A stretch of 38,946 nt of DNA from Oscillospiraceae bacterium (lineage in GTDB: Bacteria; Bacillota; Clostridia; Saccharofermentanales; Saccharofermentanaceae): assembly GCA_902775565.1 (NCBI GenBank), contig CACYMP010000022.1, positions 1 to 38,946 on the forward strand, given 5' to 3'. A program made the position numbers and the translations under genes. The first letter of the stretch is position 1, and each line of letters opens with the position of its first letter. This document shows positions 16,207 to 24,550 of the stretch, one piece after another. The notes beneath the pieces were generated by a model, which was given only the letters and a program-made list of their open reading frames with translations, did no database searches and was not told the DNA's origin.

Positions 16207-17007
16207 ATGACAGCAACAACAATAATGGATGAACTAAAAAGCATGTTGATAGCACTCGATAAGAATATCGACTTAATAAAGAAACGCGTGGAACATGCGC
16301 CACCAGGCAGTTTGCGTGTGTCAAACAATGGTAAATATCGTCAATACTACCGGAAAATCGATCCTGTTGATGTGTTTGGCACCTACCTTCCGCGTAAGGA
16401 CCGCGATATCGCGGCTGCTCTGGCGCAGAAAGACTACGATTCAAAGCTGCTTGCTGAACTGGTAAAGCAGCAGAAGGCTTTGGAGCGGTTTCTCAAAGAC
16501 TACGATCCCGATGCACCCATGGACGTGTACGAGAAGCTGAGTGAGGCCAGAAAAGCGCTCGTTACCAAGGAATTTCTGACTGACAAGGAGTTTGTCGAGC
16601 AGTGGCTGAATATGCCTTATAACCACATGGGCTTCGGCGATAATGACCCTGAGTATTACACGCCGAAAGGCGAACGTGTCAGGTCGAAGTCTGAGCTCCT
16701 TATAGCCGATGCACTCATCAGGAACAACATTCCTTACCGCTATGAGTGCCCGGTCTACGAAGGCGGATATCTGATAGGCGTGCCTGATTTCAACTGCCTT
16801 AATGTCAGGCAGCGAAAAGACTACTATTGGGAACACTTAGGCATGATGAGCGACAGTACCTATGCCGACAAGAACGTCAGAAAGCTTGAAAAGTACTCAC
16901 TTGCAAACGACTTTGACGAATCACGGCTGATACTTACCTTTGAGACAGAAAACCATCCTTTAAACACCAGGGTGATCGAAGAGAAGATCCGCCGCTACCT
17001 GAAATAG
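16207..17007 (+). CDS. Orphan PD-(D/E)XK-like nuclease-family protein
   Basis: A 266-residue soluble protein without signal peptide. Residues 1-115 are mostly helical and charged and include GSLRVSNNGKYRQYYRK, then LAQKDYDSKLL. This layout recurs in uncharacterised Firmicute proteins I recognise. The C-terminal part has the expected order of a PD-(D/E)XK fold: Glu163 in RSKSELLIADAL, Asp194 in GVPDFN, and Glu209 in YYWEHLGMM, with WEH replacing the usual ExK. This makes DNA or RNA cleavage likely but not certain. AGGAGG ends 6 bases before ATG 16207. A nearer ATG at 16202 reads only two codons. The gene follows the palindrome array directly and converges on the ABC exporter operon. It has no recognisable partner gene such as a methylase or helicase. 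Confidence 0.75.
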   Translation: MTATTIMDELKSMLIALDKNIDLIKKRVEHAPPGSLRVSNNGKYRQYYRKIDPVDVFGTYLPRKDRDIAAALAQKDYDSKLLAELVKQQKALERFLKDYDPDAPMDVYEKLSEARKALVTKEFLTDKEFVEQWLNMPYNHMGFGDNDPEYYTPKGERVRSKSELLIADALIRNNIPYRYECPVYEGGYLIGVPDFNCLNVRQRKDYYWEHLGMMSDSTYADKNVRKLEKYSLANDFDESRLILTFETENHPLNTRVIEEKIRRYLK

Positions 17008-17078
17008 GAACTCCGCATCAGCTAAAGCTTGGCTGCAGCTTAACAAAAACTGGGAGATCTTCTTATCGTCCGGCATTC

Positions 17079-19064
17079 TTATTCAAGCTCGAAAGCACCG
17101 GTGTAGAGCTGATAGTACACGCCCTTCTCGGAAATGAGCTGGTCGTGGCTGCCGCGCTCAATGATCCTGCCGTGGTCTAATACCATGATGACATCAGAGT
17201 TCTGGACCGTGGACAGACGGTGCGCAATAACAAATACCGTGCGGCCTTCCATCAGCTTGTCCATACCGCGCTGGACGATCGCCTCGGTACGCGTATCGAT
17301 CGAGGATGTAGCTTCGTCGAGGATCAGGCACGGAGGATCTGCAACTGCTGCGCGGGCAATGGCGATCAGCTGGCGCTGGCCCTGCGAGAGGTTGGATCCG
17401 TTGTTGGTAAGTTGCGTGTTGTATCCGTCGGGAAGACGCTCAATGAAGTCAGATGCGCCTGCGAGAACAGCTGCAGCCTTGCACTCCTCATCGGTGGCAT
17501 CGAGCTTGCCGTAGCGGATGTTGTCCATAACGGTGCCCGTGAAAAGGTTTGTCTCCTGAAGAACGAGGCCCAATGAGCGGCGGAGGTCCTTTTTCTTGAT
17601 CTTGTTGACGTTGATGCCGTCGTATCTGATCTTACCGTCCGCTATATCGTAGAAGCGGTTAATGAGATTTGTGATTGTCGTTTTGCCTGCGCCCGTGGCG
17701 CCAACGAATGCGACTTTCTGGCCCGGCTCGGCGAATACGGATACATCGAAAAGAACCTGCTTCTCGGGAACATACGCGAAATCGACTTCAGTCAGTCTTA
17801 CATCGCCCTTGAGTACGGTATATGTGATGGTGCCGTCAGCCTGGTGGGGATGCTTCCATGCCCAGTGACCCGTCTTGTGATCAGCCTCGGTAACGGTGCC
17901 GTCAGCGGCGATTTCGCAGTTAACGAGAGTTACGTAGCCGTCGTCTGTCTCGGGCTCCTGATCGAGGAGCGCGAAAATCCTCTCAGCACCGGCGCCCGCC
18001 ATTACGATGGCGTTCATCTGCATCGTCAGCTGGTTTAAGTTGCCCATGAACTGCTTACACATGTTGAGGAACGGGATCATGATGGCAATGCCGAAAGGAA
18101 GTCCGGAGATCGAGAGATTCGGTGTTCCGAAGTAGATCATGATGCCGCCCGCGGCTGCGAGCAGAACGTAGACGATATTGCCGATATTGTTGATGATCGG
18201 GGCGAGGATGTTTGCGTAAGCATTAGCCTTGCCGCTGTCTGACATCAGCGTGTTGTTGAGTTCTTCAAAGGATTCGATGGCCTTATCCTCATGGTTGAAG
18301 ACCTTGACGACCTTCTGGCCGTTCATTGTCTCCTGGATGAATCCTTCAGTCGCCGCGACGGCCATCTGCTGCCTGATGAAGTACTTGGCTGAACCTGCGC
18401 CGACCTTGCCCGTGATGATGATCATGAGAACGATTCCGATGCAGAGAACAAGTGTCATCCAGACGCTGTAGTAGAGCATGATCCCGAATACGCTCAAAAG
18501 AAGGATGGTAGCTCTTATGATCGTCGGGAACGCCATTGAGACAAACTGTCTCAGTGTATCGATATCGTTTGTATAGTGGCTCATGATCTCGCCGTGCTTG
18601 TGCGTATCGAAATACTTGAGCGGCAGGCGCTGCATCTTATCGAAAAGATTCTCTCTGAGCCTCGAAAGGAATGTCTGGGTCATGTACGCGCCCAGCTGTG
18701 ACTGAAGAATGGACAATCCAAGAGCCACAACATAGAGGCAGACCAGCGGGATGATATATGAAAGGACCTGAGGCCTTGCGCCTGTCCAGTCGCCTGACTT
18801 CCATGAACTCTCAATGATAGTGATGATCTTCTGCTGGAAGACCGACGGAACCGCCGCGGTAACAGCGCCTACAACAATGCACAAAAGCAGGAGCCAGACG
18901 AGTCTTGGGAAATAGCCGATGTAGATCTTCAGAACACGCTTGATACTGCCGAGCGAGCCTTTGATCTGGGACATCGAAGCAGGTCCCCTGTTCCTTCCGG
19001 GTCCTTTTGCAGGAGCAGCTGCGGGAGCTTTATTCTGATAAGCTTTAGCCTTGTTTTCAGACAT
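17079..19064 (-). CDS. ABC exporter half-transporter with canonical ATPase site
   Basis: One half of a heterodimeric type IV exporter, 661 residues. A charged Ala/Pro-rich N-terminus of about 40 residues precedes six membrane helices (about 50-370) and the ATPase domain. Between them is an insert of about 50 residues (DDGYVTLVNCEI to TGHWAWKHPH) common in the Firmicute version of this pair. The ATPase domain has Walker A GATGAGKTT, a Q-loop, signature NLSQGQRQ and Walker B LILDEATSS with its catalytic Glu. The start is ATG 19064 because GGGAGG lies about 8 bases upstream. A longer frame to 19166 would run inside the partner gene. The stop of the partner overlaps this start. The substrate is unknown; lipids, peptides or drugs are typical. 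Confidence 0.92.
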   Translation of the reverse strand: MSENKAKAYQNKAPAAAPAKGPGRNRGPASMSQIKGSLGSIKRVLKIYIGYFPRLVWLLLLCIVVGAVTAAVPSVFQQKIITIIESSWKSGDWTGARPQVLSYIIPLVCLYVVALGLSILQSQLGAYMTQTFLSRLRENLFDKMQRLPLKYFDTHKHGEIMSHYTNDIDTLRQFVSMAFPTIIRATILLLSVFGIMLYYSVWMTLVLCIGIVLMIIITGKVGAGSAKYFIRQQMAVAATEGFIQETMNGQKVVKVFNHEDKAIESFEELNNTLMSDSGKANAYANILAPIINNIGNIVYVLLAAAGGIMIYFGTPNLSISGLPFGIAIMIPFLNMCKQFMGNLNQLTMQMNAIVMAGAGAERIFALLDQEPETDDGYVTLVNCEIAADGTVTEADHKTGHWAWKHPHQADGTITYTVLKGDVRLTEVDFAYVPEKQVLFDVSVFAEPGQKVAFVGATGAGKTTITNLINRFYDIADGKIRYDGINVNKIKKKDLRRSLGLVLQETNLFTGTVMDNIRYGKLDATDEECKAAAVLAGASDFIERLPDGYNTQLTNNGSNLSQGQRQLIAIARAAVADPPCLILDEATSSIDTRTEAIVQRGMDKLMEGRTVFVIAHRLSTVQNSDVIMVLDHGRIIERGSHDQLISEKGVYYQLYTGAFELE

Positions 19065-20799
19065 GATGCTTACCTCCCTTCGTCTGTTCCTCATAGATCT
19101 CACGGTAGATGTCGCATCTTTCGAGGAGCTCGTCGTGAGAGCCCGTGTCAACGATGCGTCCGCCATCCATAATGACGATCATGTCGCACTCCATGACGGA
19201 AGCGACTCTCTGCGCGATGATTATCTTTGTGGTCTCCGGAATATATTCATAGAAACCGCGCCTGATGTATGCGTCCGTCTTCATATCGACTGCTGAAGTC
19301 GAGTCGTCCAAGATAAGGATCTTCGGTTTCTTGAGAAGCGCCCTGGCGATGCAAAGACGCTGTTTCTGACCGCCGGAGACGTTGGTTCCGCCCTGCTCGA
19401 TATAGGTGTCATAGCCCTCAGGCATCTGCGAAACGAACTCGTCAGCCTGGGCGATAACGCATGCCTGCTTTATCTCTTCGTCGGTCGCATTCTCGTTACC
19501 CCATCTGAGGTTCTCCTTGATAGTTCCTGAGAACAGCTCGTTCTTCTGAAGGACTACAGCCACTGCATCTCTCAAGGTCTTAACATCGTAATCCTTGACG
19601 GGGATCCCTCCGACCTTGACCTCGCCGTCCGTAACGTCATAAAGACGCGGGATAAGCTGGATCAATGTGGTCTTTGATGAACCCGTGCCTCCTAAGATAC
19701 CGACTGTCATGCCGCTGTCGATGTGCAGATCGATATCGAAAAGCGCGTCTCTTGCTGCCTTTTCCGAGTATCTGAAAGCAACGTCACGGAAATCGACCGA
19801 ACCGTCTTCGACTTCCATGACAGGATTCTCGGGATTGTGAATAGTAGGCTGCTCGTCAAGAACCTCAACGATTCTCTTGACGGACTCGATGGACATCGTG
19901 AGCATTACATAGATCATCGAGATCATCATGAGCGACATCAGGACCTGCGCGCCGTAAGTGAGCATCGCGGAGATCTGGCCGACATCGATCGTCTGGCCCT
20001 GGTTGGTGATTACGAGCTTGGAGCCTACGTAAAGGATGAATACCGTGTTAAAGAAGAAGCAGAGCTCCATGAGCGGGCCGTTAAGTCCGACGATCCTCTC
20101 TGCCTTTGTAAAGTCTTTCTTGATCTCCTCGGATGCGTTGAAGAACTTTTTGCTCTCGTAATCCTCACGCGCAAAGCCCTTGACTACGCGCATTCCGCGG
20201 ACGTTCTCCTCTACGGACTCGTTCATCTTGTCGTACTTCTTGAAGACCGCGCGGAACGCAGGCATCGCGAAGTGGCCGATCAGATAGAGACCGATGCCCA
20301 GGAGCGGAACGACCACCACGAAGGTCAGCGCCAGCTTTCCGCCCATAATGAATGCCATTACGATCGCGAAAACAAGCATGAACGGCGATCTTACAGCCGT
20401 TCTTATTACCATCATGAAAGAGTTCTGTACGTTTGTGATATCGGTCGTCATTCTCGTAACGAGAGACGATGTGGAGAACTTATCGATATTGCCGAAAGAG
20501 AACTTCTGGACCCTTTTGAACATGTCGGATCTGAGGTTCCCTGCAAATCCGGCTGAAGCCTTGGCCGCGAAATTACCTGCCAGAGCGCCGCACGCGAGCG
20601 AAAGGATCGCGGCTAGCACCATTGCCCCGCCTGTCCTGGCAATATTGGAAAGATCCGCGCCGGCCTTGATATTGTTGACCATGTCGGCGGTTATATAAGG
20701 GATCAATACTTCGAGTATGACCTCTCCGATAATGCAGAGCAGCGTAAGAAAAGTCTCCTTCTTATACTGTCTGAGCGACTTCAAAATCTTTACTATCAT
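19057..20799 (-). CDS. ABC exporter half-transporter with degenerate ATPase site
   Basis: The other half of the exporter, 580 residues: six membrane helices (about 15-300) and an ATPase domain. Walker A is GGTGSSKTT, the signature is NVSGGQKQR, and Walker B reads LILDDSTSAVD. An Asp replaces the catalytic Glu, as in the degenerate half of TM287/288-type heterodimers. The ATG at 20799 is chosen over a GTG two codons upstream because GGGTAAG gives proper spacing only to the ATG. The first gene of the pair has a clear -10 and an inverted repeat just upstream. The 3' end overlaps the start of the partner by 8 bases. Confidence 0.92.
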   Translation of the reverse strand: MIVKILKSLRQYKKETFLTLLCIIGEVILEVLIPYITADMVNNIKAGADLSNIARTGGAMVLAAILSLACGALAGNFAAKASAGFAGNLRSDMFKRVQKFSFGNIDKFSTSSLVTRMTTDITNVQNSFMMVIRTAVRSPFMLVFAIVMAFIMGGKLALTFVVVVPLLGIGLYLIGHFAMPAFRAVFKKYDKMNESVEENVRGMRVVKGFAREDYESKKFFNASEEIKKDFTKAERIVGLNGPLMELCFFFNTVFILYVGSKLVITNQGQTIDVGQISAMLTYGAQVLMSLMMISMIYVMLTMSIESVKRIVEVLDEQPTIHNPENPVMEVEDGSVDFRDVAFRYSEKAARDALFDIDLHIDSGMTVGILGGTGSSKTTLIQLIPRLYDVTDGEVKVGGIPVKDYDVKTLRDAVAVVLQKNELFSGTIKENLRWGNENATDEEIKQACVIAQADEFVSQMPEGYDTYIEQGGTNVSGGQKQRLCIARALLKKPKILILDDSTSAVDMKTDAYIRRGFYEYIPETTKIIIAQRVASVMECDMIVIMDGGRIVDTGSHDELLERCDIYREIYEEQTKGGKHHV

Positions 20800-20818
20800 G
20801 CACACTTACCCATTTAAG

Positions 20819-20843
20819 CCTATTAACACCAATAGGTATTATA
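20819..20843 (-). promoter_or_regulatory. Exporter promoter with operator-like inverted repeat
   Basis: On the minus strand a perfect TATAAT (20838-20843) is followed by CCTATT-N6-AATAGG, an inverted repeat at 20819-20836 that would cover the transcription start. A -35-like TTCTGA lies 16 bp upstream of the -10. The placement suggests a repressor site; MarR-family regulators often control such exporters. No regulator gene is adjacent. Confidence 0.6.
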
Positions 20844-20876
20844 GCATGATATAAAAATGTCAGAAGGGGACAAATT

Positions 20877-21863
20877 TCACTTTTTGAAGATCAGGTCTTT
20901 GACTTCAACGGTATCGCCGAAAAGCACTTTATAGCTCTGTGTCTCGTCGTTGCACAGGGGGAGATTCACCGAAGATCCCGTTCTGGTGTGATACTTGAAA
21001 TCCTTGTCAGACAGATTGAAGAAAGGATACTGTTTGCGCCCGTACGCGTTGCTCACGGAATCGTCCCACATGACATCGACATTGCAGTACGAGATGCCCG
21101 TCCTGACGATATTCCAGGAGTGGCTTGTTTCCGTACCGCCCGTGGCTGCAACGACCTCGTTGTCAGCCGTTCCCATGCAGTAATAACAGGGAATCCCCGA
21201 TTTCTGCATCAGATACTGGAACGCCCTTGCGTATCCCGCGCAGACCGAGCTGTGCAGGACCAGCGCGGAATAGGCGCTCTGGCTGTATCTTGCATTGACG
21301 TTGAATTCGCAGGTCTCGTTGATGGCATCGTGGATATAGACCTCTTTTTCGGCATAGGTATTGAGCCTGCCGGCGCCGCTGATTATCGCGTTTGCCGCCG
21401 TTTCAAATTCTCTTTTCGCCTGCTCGAGGCGCTCCGGAGTCGAAGCAAAATCGTAGAAATAGAACTGTGCGGAAGTGACCGCGCCCGTGACCTCAACGTA
21501 AGAATAGTTGAAATCCGTCCTGACCCAGAAGAGCTCCGGGTGGTCTAAGAGCACCATGTTAAAGGCATCCTTAACATCCTGCGCCGACATGCCGCCCGAG
21601 AGCTTAATGCTCGTCTGGCCGGAATAAAGTCCGTCGTAGATCATGCTGTAGGCATCCTGAGCTCCGGGTCCCAGCATCGAGAAGTAAGGATAGTAAGACG
21701 GATCAAATGATGAGGTGCCTTTATAAGCACTGTTACCGGACCGTCCCTTTCCGGTCGTTTCGTACTGATAGAGCGACGGCTTGCCCGGGACCGCGAAAAA
21801 GCATCCCGATACCGTAAGTATCAGGGTAAGAGTCATCAAAGCTGCCGTCAGTTTCTTTAGCAT
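20877..21863 (-). CDS. Lipoprotein with transglutaminase-like domain
   Basis: A 328-residue lipoprotein (lipobox TVSGC, Cys21) with a C-terminal transglutaminase-like fold. The triad is visible in order: Cys208 in SSVCAGYARAF, His248 in TSHSWNIV and Asp263 in NVDVMWDD. Such domains in secreted bacterial proteins act as cysteine proteases or peptide cross-linkers, often on cell-wall or surface proteins. The N-terminal 170 residues have no recognised family. The ATG shares its A with the TAA stop of the cellulase gene (TAATG), so translation is probably coupled. No terminator is evident between its stop and the exporter promoter. Confidence 0.85.
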   Translation of the reverse strand: MLKKLTAALMTLTLILTVSGCFFAVPGKPSLYQYETTGKGRSGNSAYKGTSSFDPSYYPYFSMLGPGAQDAYSMIYDGLYSGQTSIKLSGGMSAQDVKDAFNMVLLDHPELFWVRTDFNYSYVEVTGAVTSAQFYFYDFASTPERLEQAKREFETAANAIISGAGRLNTYAEKEVYIHDAINETCEFNVNARYSQSAYSALVLHSSVCAGYARAFQYLMQKSGIPCYYCMGTADNEVVAATGGTETSHSWNIVRTGISYCNVDVMWDDSVSNAYGRKQYPFFNLSDKDFKYHTRTGSSVNLPLCNDETQSYKVLFGDTVEVKDLIFKK

Positions 21864-24523
21864 TAAGGCTCCTTGCCGAGTACGATTTTTCCGCCCGAGA
21901 CGATGACTATGTTCTTAACGTCCTTGGCCGAATAGTCATTGGTCGTGTTCATCGTCTGCCAGCCAGAATAGTGTACCGCGAAATTGACAGTAACGGTCGC
22001 GCCCGCTATCAAAGCACCGGAAGAAGGAAATTTCACCGTCAGCATGGTGTCTGAATCAGTGCCCTTATGCGCGCTGAACTTCCCCGTTATCCCGTTGATC
22101 TGGGTATGCTGACCGTTTGATTCCTGCATGCCCGCGTAATAGCAGTCGAAAACAAGACCGCCCTTCCTGTCGTTTGTCAGAAAGTATCTGATCTCAAGGC
22201 CGCCGAAGCTGATGTTCTTCTTGCTCGTGTTCTTTATCTCGAGAGCGCCCGAAATGCTGTTCGCGTTGGCACCCGCGCTGTCATATCTGACCTTGACGGA
22301 GATGTCGCCCGAAGACGCGGTTCCGCCTGTAGCCGTTCCTCCGCCCTGCTGTGACGGTTCGGTATTCCCGCCGTTGCCTCCGTTGCCGCTGCCACTTCCG
22401 CTGTTGCCGCCTCCGATAACCACGGTCTTGCCCGGATTATCACCTGCCGGCGGCTCGGTCCCGAAAACAAGCTCTCCGTCCTCATAGATCGCGGTCTTTT
22501 CGCCGCTTATCAAAGTGCCCGTCTGGATACCCGCATAGGACGGGTCGTTTGAAGGATCCCATTTGCCGCCCGGATTTCTCATGCGGACCTGGATCTCGGC
22601 CTTGCACTGCGACTGTCCTCCCGGATAGAGCGCGCCATCGTCAAACACAACGGACAGATAGTAGATGTGCTTTGCCTCGTCCCAGGTCTTTAATCCTTCC
22701 AACCTGCCCGACTGCATGTAATTTTGCGTGATCTCGATCGCAGATGCGGATCCGCCCGCGTTTATCACTTCGCTGAGGTCGATGAAATACCTGAATTCGA
22801 CGTTGTTTGAGCTTCTGGCAGGCCACCCTGTCCTGTTGTGGATCAGCGCTTTGATCTCGGTGAAATCATTACCCGAAGCGTTGACAGCGACTTCCGAGAA
22901 GTACTCGTTCTCGGCTATCTTCTCGACAGCACCGAAGTCCTTGATCGTCTGACCGTGATACTTCGAATACATGAATGCCAGAAGCCCTGTAAAGCCTGCA
23001 TTGTAGTCGTCTGCGACCTCATTGGTCGTGTAATTGGATACGGAATCGTCGTAGCCGTCGCCCGCGTCAGGGCCTCCGACCAGCGCGCCGTAGAGCGTAT
23101 GTCTGTGCGAAGACGGCTCGTTCATGCTGTTGGACCATGAGCCCTGGGCAGTCCTGTGGTGAGGATGCTGTGGCGGGTTCTCGCCGAATCCGACAACGAA
23201 AGAACGTCCGGTAGAGCCCAGAGCGTAGTTGCACTGGCTCTCCGCGAAAGCGATATATGCTTTCTGGCGGGCGGCGTCACACTTGCCGCTCGATGCATAG
23301 ACTGAAGCCAGGAAACCCATCGTAGTCGCGTAGCGCAGGGATCCCCAGTTATCGAGCCAGGCAAGGCCCTTGGGTGTGTATTTGACTCTCTCTCCGCCCG
23401 AAGTGCCCGTAGTCCACCAGTCGAGGCTCTTTTCGATCGCGTCCTTGTAGGTCTGCTCGCCCGTAAGCTTTGCGAGCATGAGCGCGGTGCCGTAATGGAC
23501 ATCGTCCCAGCACATCGCCCAGATATAGTCCTGACTGCCCTTTGCGTAGCATTCTTTTGCGGTATCAAGATACGTTTTCTCGTTCGTGGCGATATAGAGC
23601 CATGTTGCGGCCCATGACAGTTCGTCAAAGAAGCCGCTGTTGGATGTGTAGAAGCCGTTTGCCGCGGTGTAGCCCGAATCGCTCCTGGTCTCGTTCGCGA
23701 ACTTGAACAGGCTCTTTGCATGTGTTAAGCACAGGTCGCTGTACGCCTTGTCGCTCTTTGCGAAAACAACCGCCGCGCCGGCAAGTGCCGCTGCAGCCTC
23801 ACCAACAACGCACGAACCCGGATTATCCCTGGTGACCTTGTAGCTCGGTCTTTCCATCGTCATTGCCTCGGCAGGTCCCCACCACGAGTGGTCGGCATTT
23901 CCGTCACCGACCTGATAGTAGAAAACATAGTCCTCGGGATGGCACTTGATCAGATAATCGGTTATCCACTTTATGTCGCCCCTGATGTAATCGAGCTGGC
24001 CCGCTTCCTTGTAAGCGTCCTCATATTCATAGACTGACCACGAGAGCATGGAGGCCGTATAAGCCATCGGAAGATTGAATTTGACGTGGTCTCCGGCATC
24101 GTAAAGGCCGCCCGTGAGATCAAGTCCGGCATCCTTGCCGTCGTTTAAGCCGGAGTCACCTCTCCAGTTGCATCTGACCTTCTCGGGAAGGTCTCCCGAT
24201 CTCTGCAGTTCATAGAAAAGCACGGATTTCTGAAGGGCTTCGCCGTAGTTATAAGGGCCCGTGCCCTTGATGCCTTCATAACCGCTTCCCTTCTCGGTAA
24301 GGTTGCCCGTATCGAGCCTGGAAGTGCCGAAATTGCCTGTTGCCGTTGTTTCTGAAGGGACCGCGCTGTCAGACGGAACGCTCGCTTCGGGCGCACCCGC
24401 CTGTGCAGTCGCCATGCTCTCTGACGATTCCGGCAGATCGACCATCCTCTGGCATGAAGCCATCGGGACTATCAGCGCAAGCGCCGTGATCATTGAAACC
24501 GTTTTTCTGATGAATCTGTGCAT
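21863..24523 (-). CDS. GH9 endoglucanase lipoprotein with CBM3c and second CBM3
   Basis: Hydrolyses beta-1,4-glucan (cellulose) outside the cell. It has 886 residues and a lipoprotein signal (lipobox MASC, Cys24) with a Ser/Ala/Glu-rich tether to about 70. The GH9 (alpha/alpha)6 domain spans about 88-525, with the base and partner Asp142 and Asp145 in YDAGDH, the HHR motif near 456 and proton-donor Glu502 in TTNEVADD. A CBM3c-like module spans about 540-690, the arrangement of processive GH9 endoglucanases. A Gly/Ser/Asn-rich linker (about 715-745) and a second CBM3 (about 747-880) follow. There is no dockerin, so it is membrane-anchored, not cellulosomal. The ribosome binding site is weak (AAGG, 8 bases away). 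The gene lies 27 bp after a TPR protein gene and is coupled to a transglutaminase-like gene. Confidence 0.95.
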   Translation of the reverse strand: MHRFIRKTVSMITALALIVPMASCQRMVDLPESSESMATAQAGAPEASVPSDSAVPSETTATGNFGTSRLDTGNLTEKGSGYEGIKGTGPYNYGEALQKSVLFYELQRSGDLPEKVRCNWRGDSGLNDGKDAGLDLTGGLYDAGDHVKFNLPMAYTASMLSWSVYEYEDAYKEAGQLDYIRGDIKWITDYLIKCHPEDYVFYYQVGDGNADHSWWGPAEAMTMERPSYKVTRDNPGSCVVGEAAAALAGAAVVFAKSDKAYSDLCLTHAKSLFKFANETRSDSGYTAANGFYTSNSGFFDELSWAATWLYIATNEKTYLDTAKECYAKGSQDYIWAMCWDDVHYGTALMLAKLTGEQTYKDAIEKSLDWWTTGTSGGERVKYTPKGLAWLDNWGSLRYATTMGFLASVYASSGKCDAARQKAYIAFAESQCNYALGSTGRSFVVGFGENPPQHPHHRTAQGSWSNSMNEPSSHRHTLYGALVGGPDAGDGYDDSVSNYTTNEVADDYNAGFTGLLAFMYSKYHGQTIKDFGAVEKIAENEYFSEVAVNASGNDFTEIKALIHNRTGWPARSSNNVEFRYFIDLSEVINAGGSASAIEITQNYMQSGRLEGLKTWDEAKHIYYLSVVFDDGALYPGGQSQCKAEIQVRMRNPGGKWDPSNDPSYAGIQTGTLISGEKTAIYEDGELVFGTEPPAGDNPGKTVVIGGGNSGSGSGNGGNGGNTEPSQQGGGTATGGTASSGDISVKVRYDSAGANANSISGALEIKNTSKKNISFGGLEIRYFLTNDRKGGLVFDCYYAGMQESNGQHTQINGITGKFSAHKGTDSDTMLTVKFPSSGALIAGATVTVNFAVHYSGWQTMNTTNDYSAKDVKNIVIVSGGKIVLGKEP

Positions 24524-24550
24524 AAAACGTGCCTTAATGTGCCTTATGTT

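Noticed and set aside
16202..16210. Two-codon frame ATG AAA TGA just before the nuclease start
   Set aside because: Its ATG is one base from the ribosome binding site, too close to be used. It is probably a chance overlap.
19065..19166. 34-codon N-terminal extension of the second exporter half
   Set aside because: It overlaps conserved coding sequence of the partner. The GGGAGG site points to ATG 19064.
19723..20556. 277-codon plus-strand frame inside the exporter gene
   Set aside because: Antisense shadow of a well-supported ABC transporter gene, with no start signals.
23122..23721. 199-codon minus-strand frame inside the GH9 gene
   Set aside because: Same strand as the cellulase but a different frame, with Arg/Ser/Thr-rich composition typical of frame shadows.
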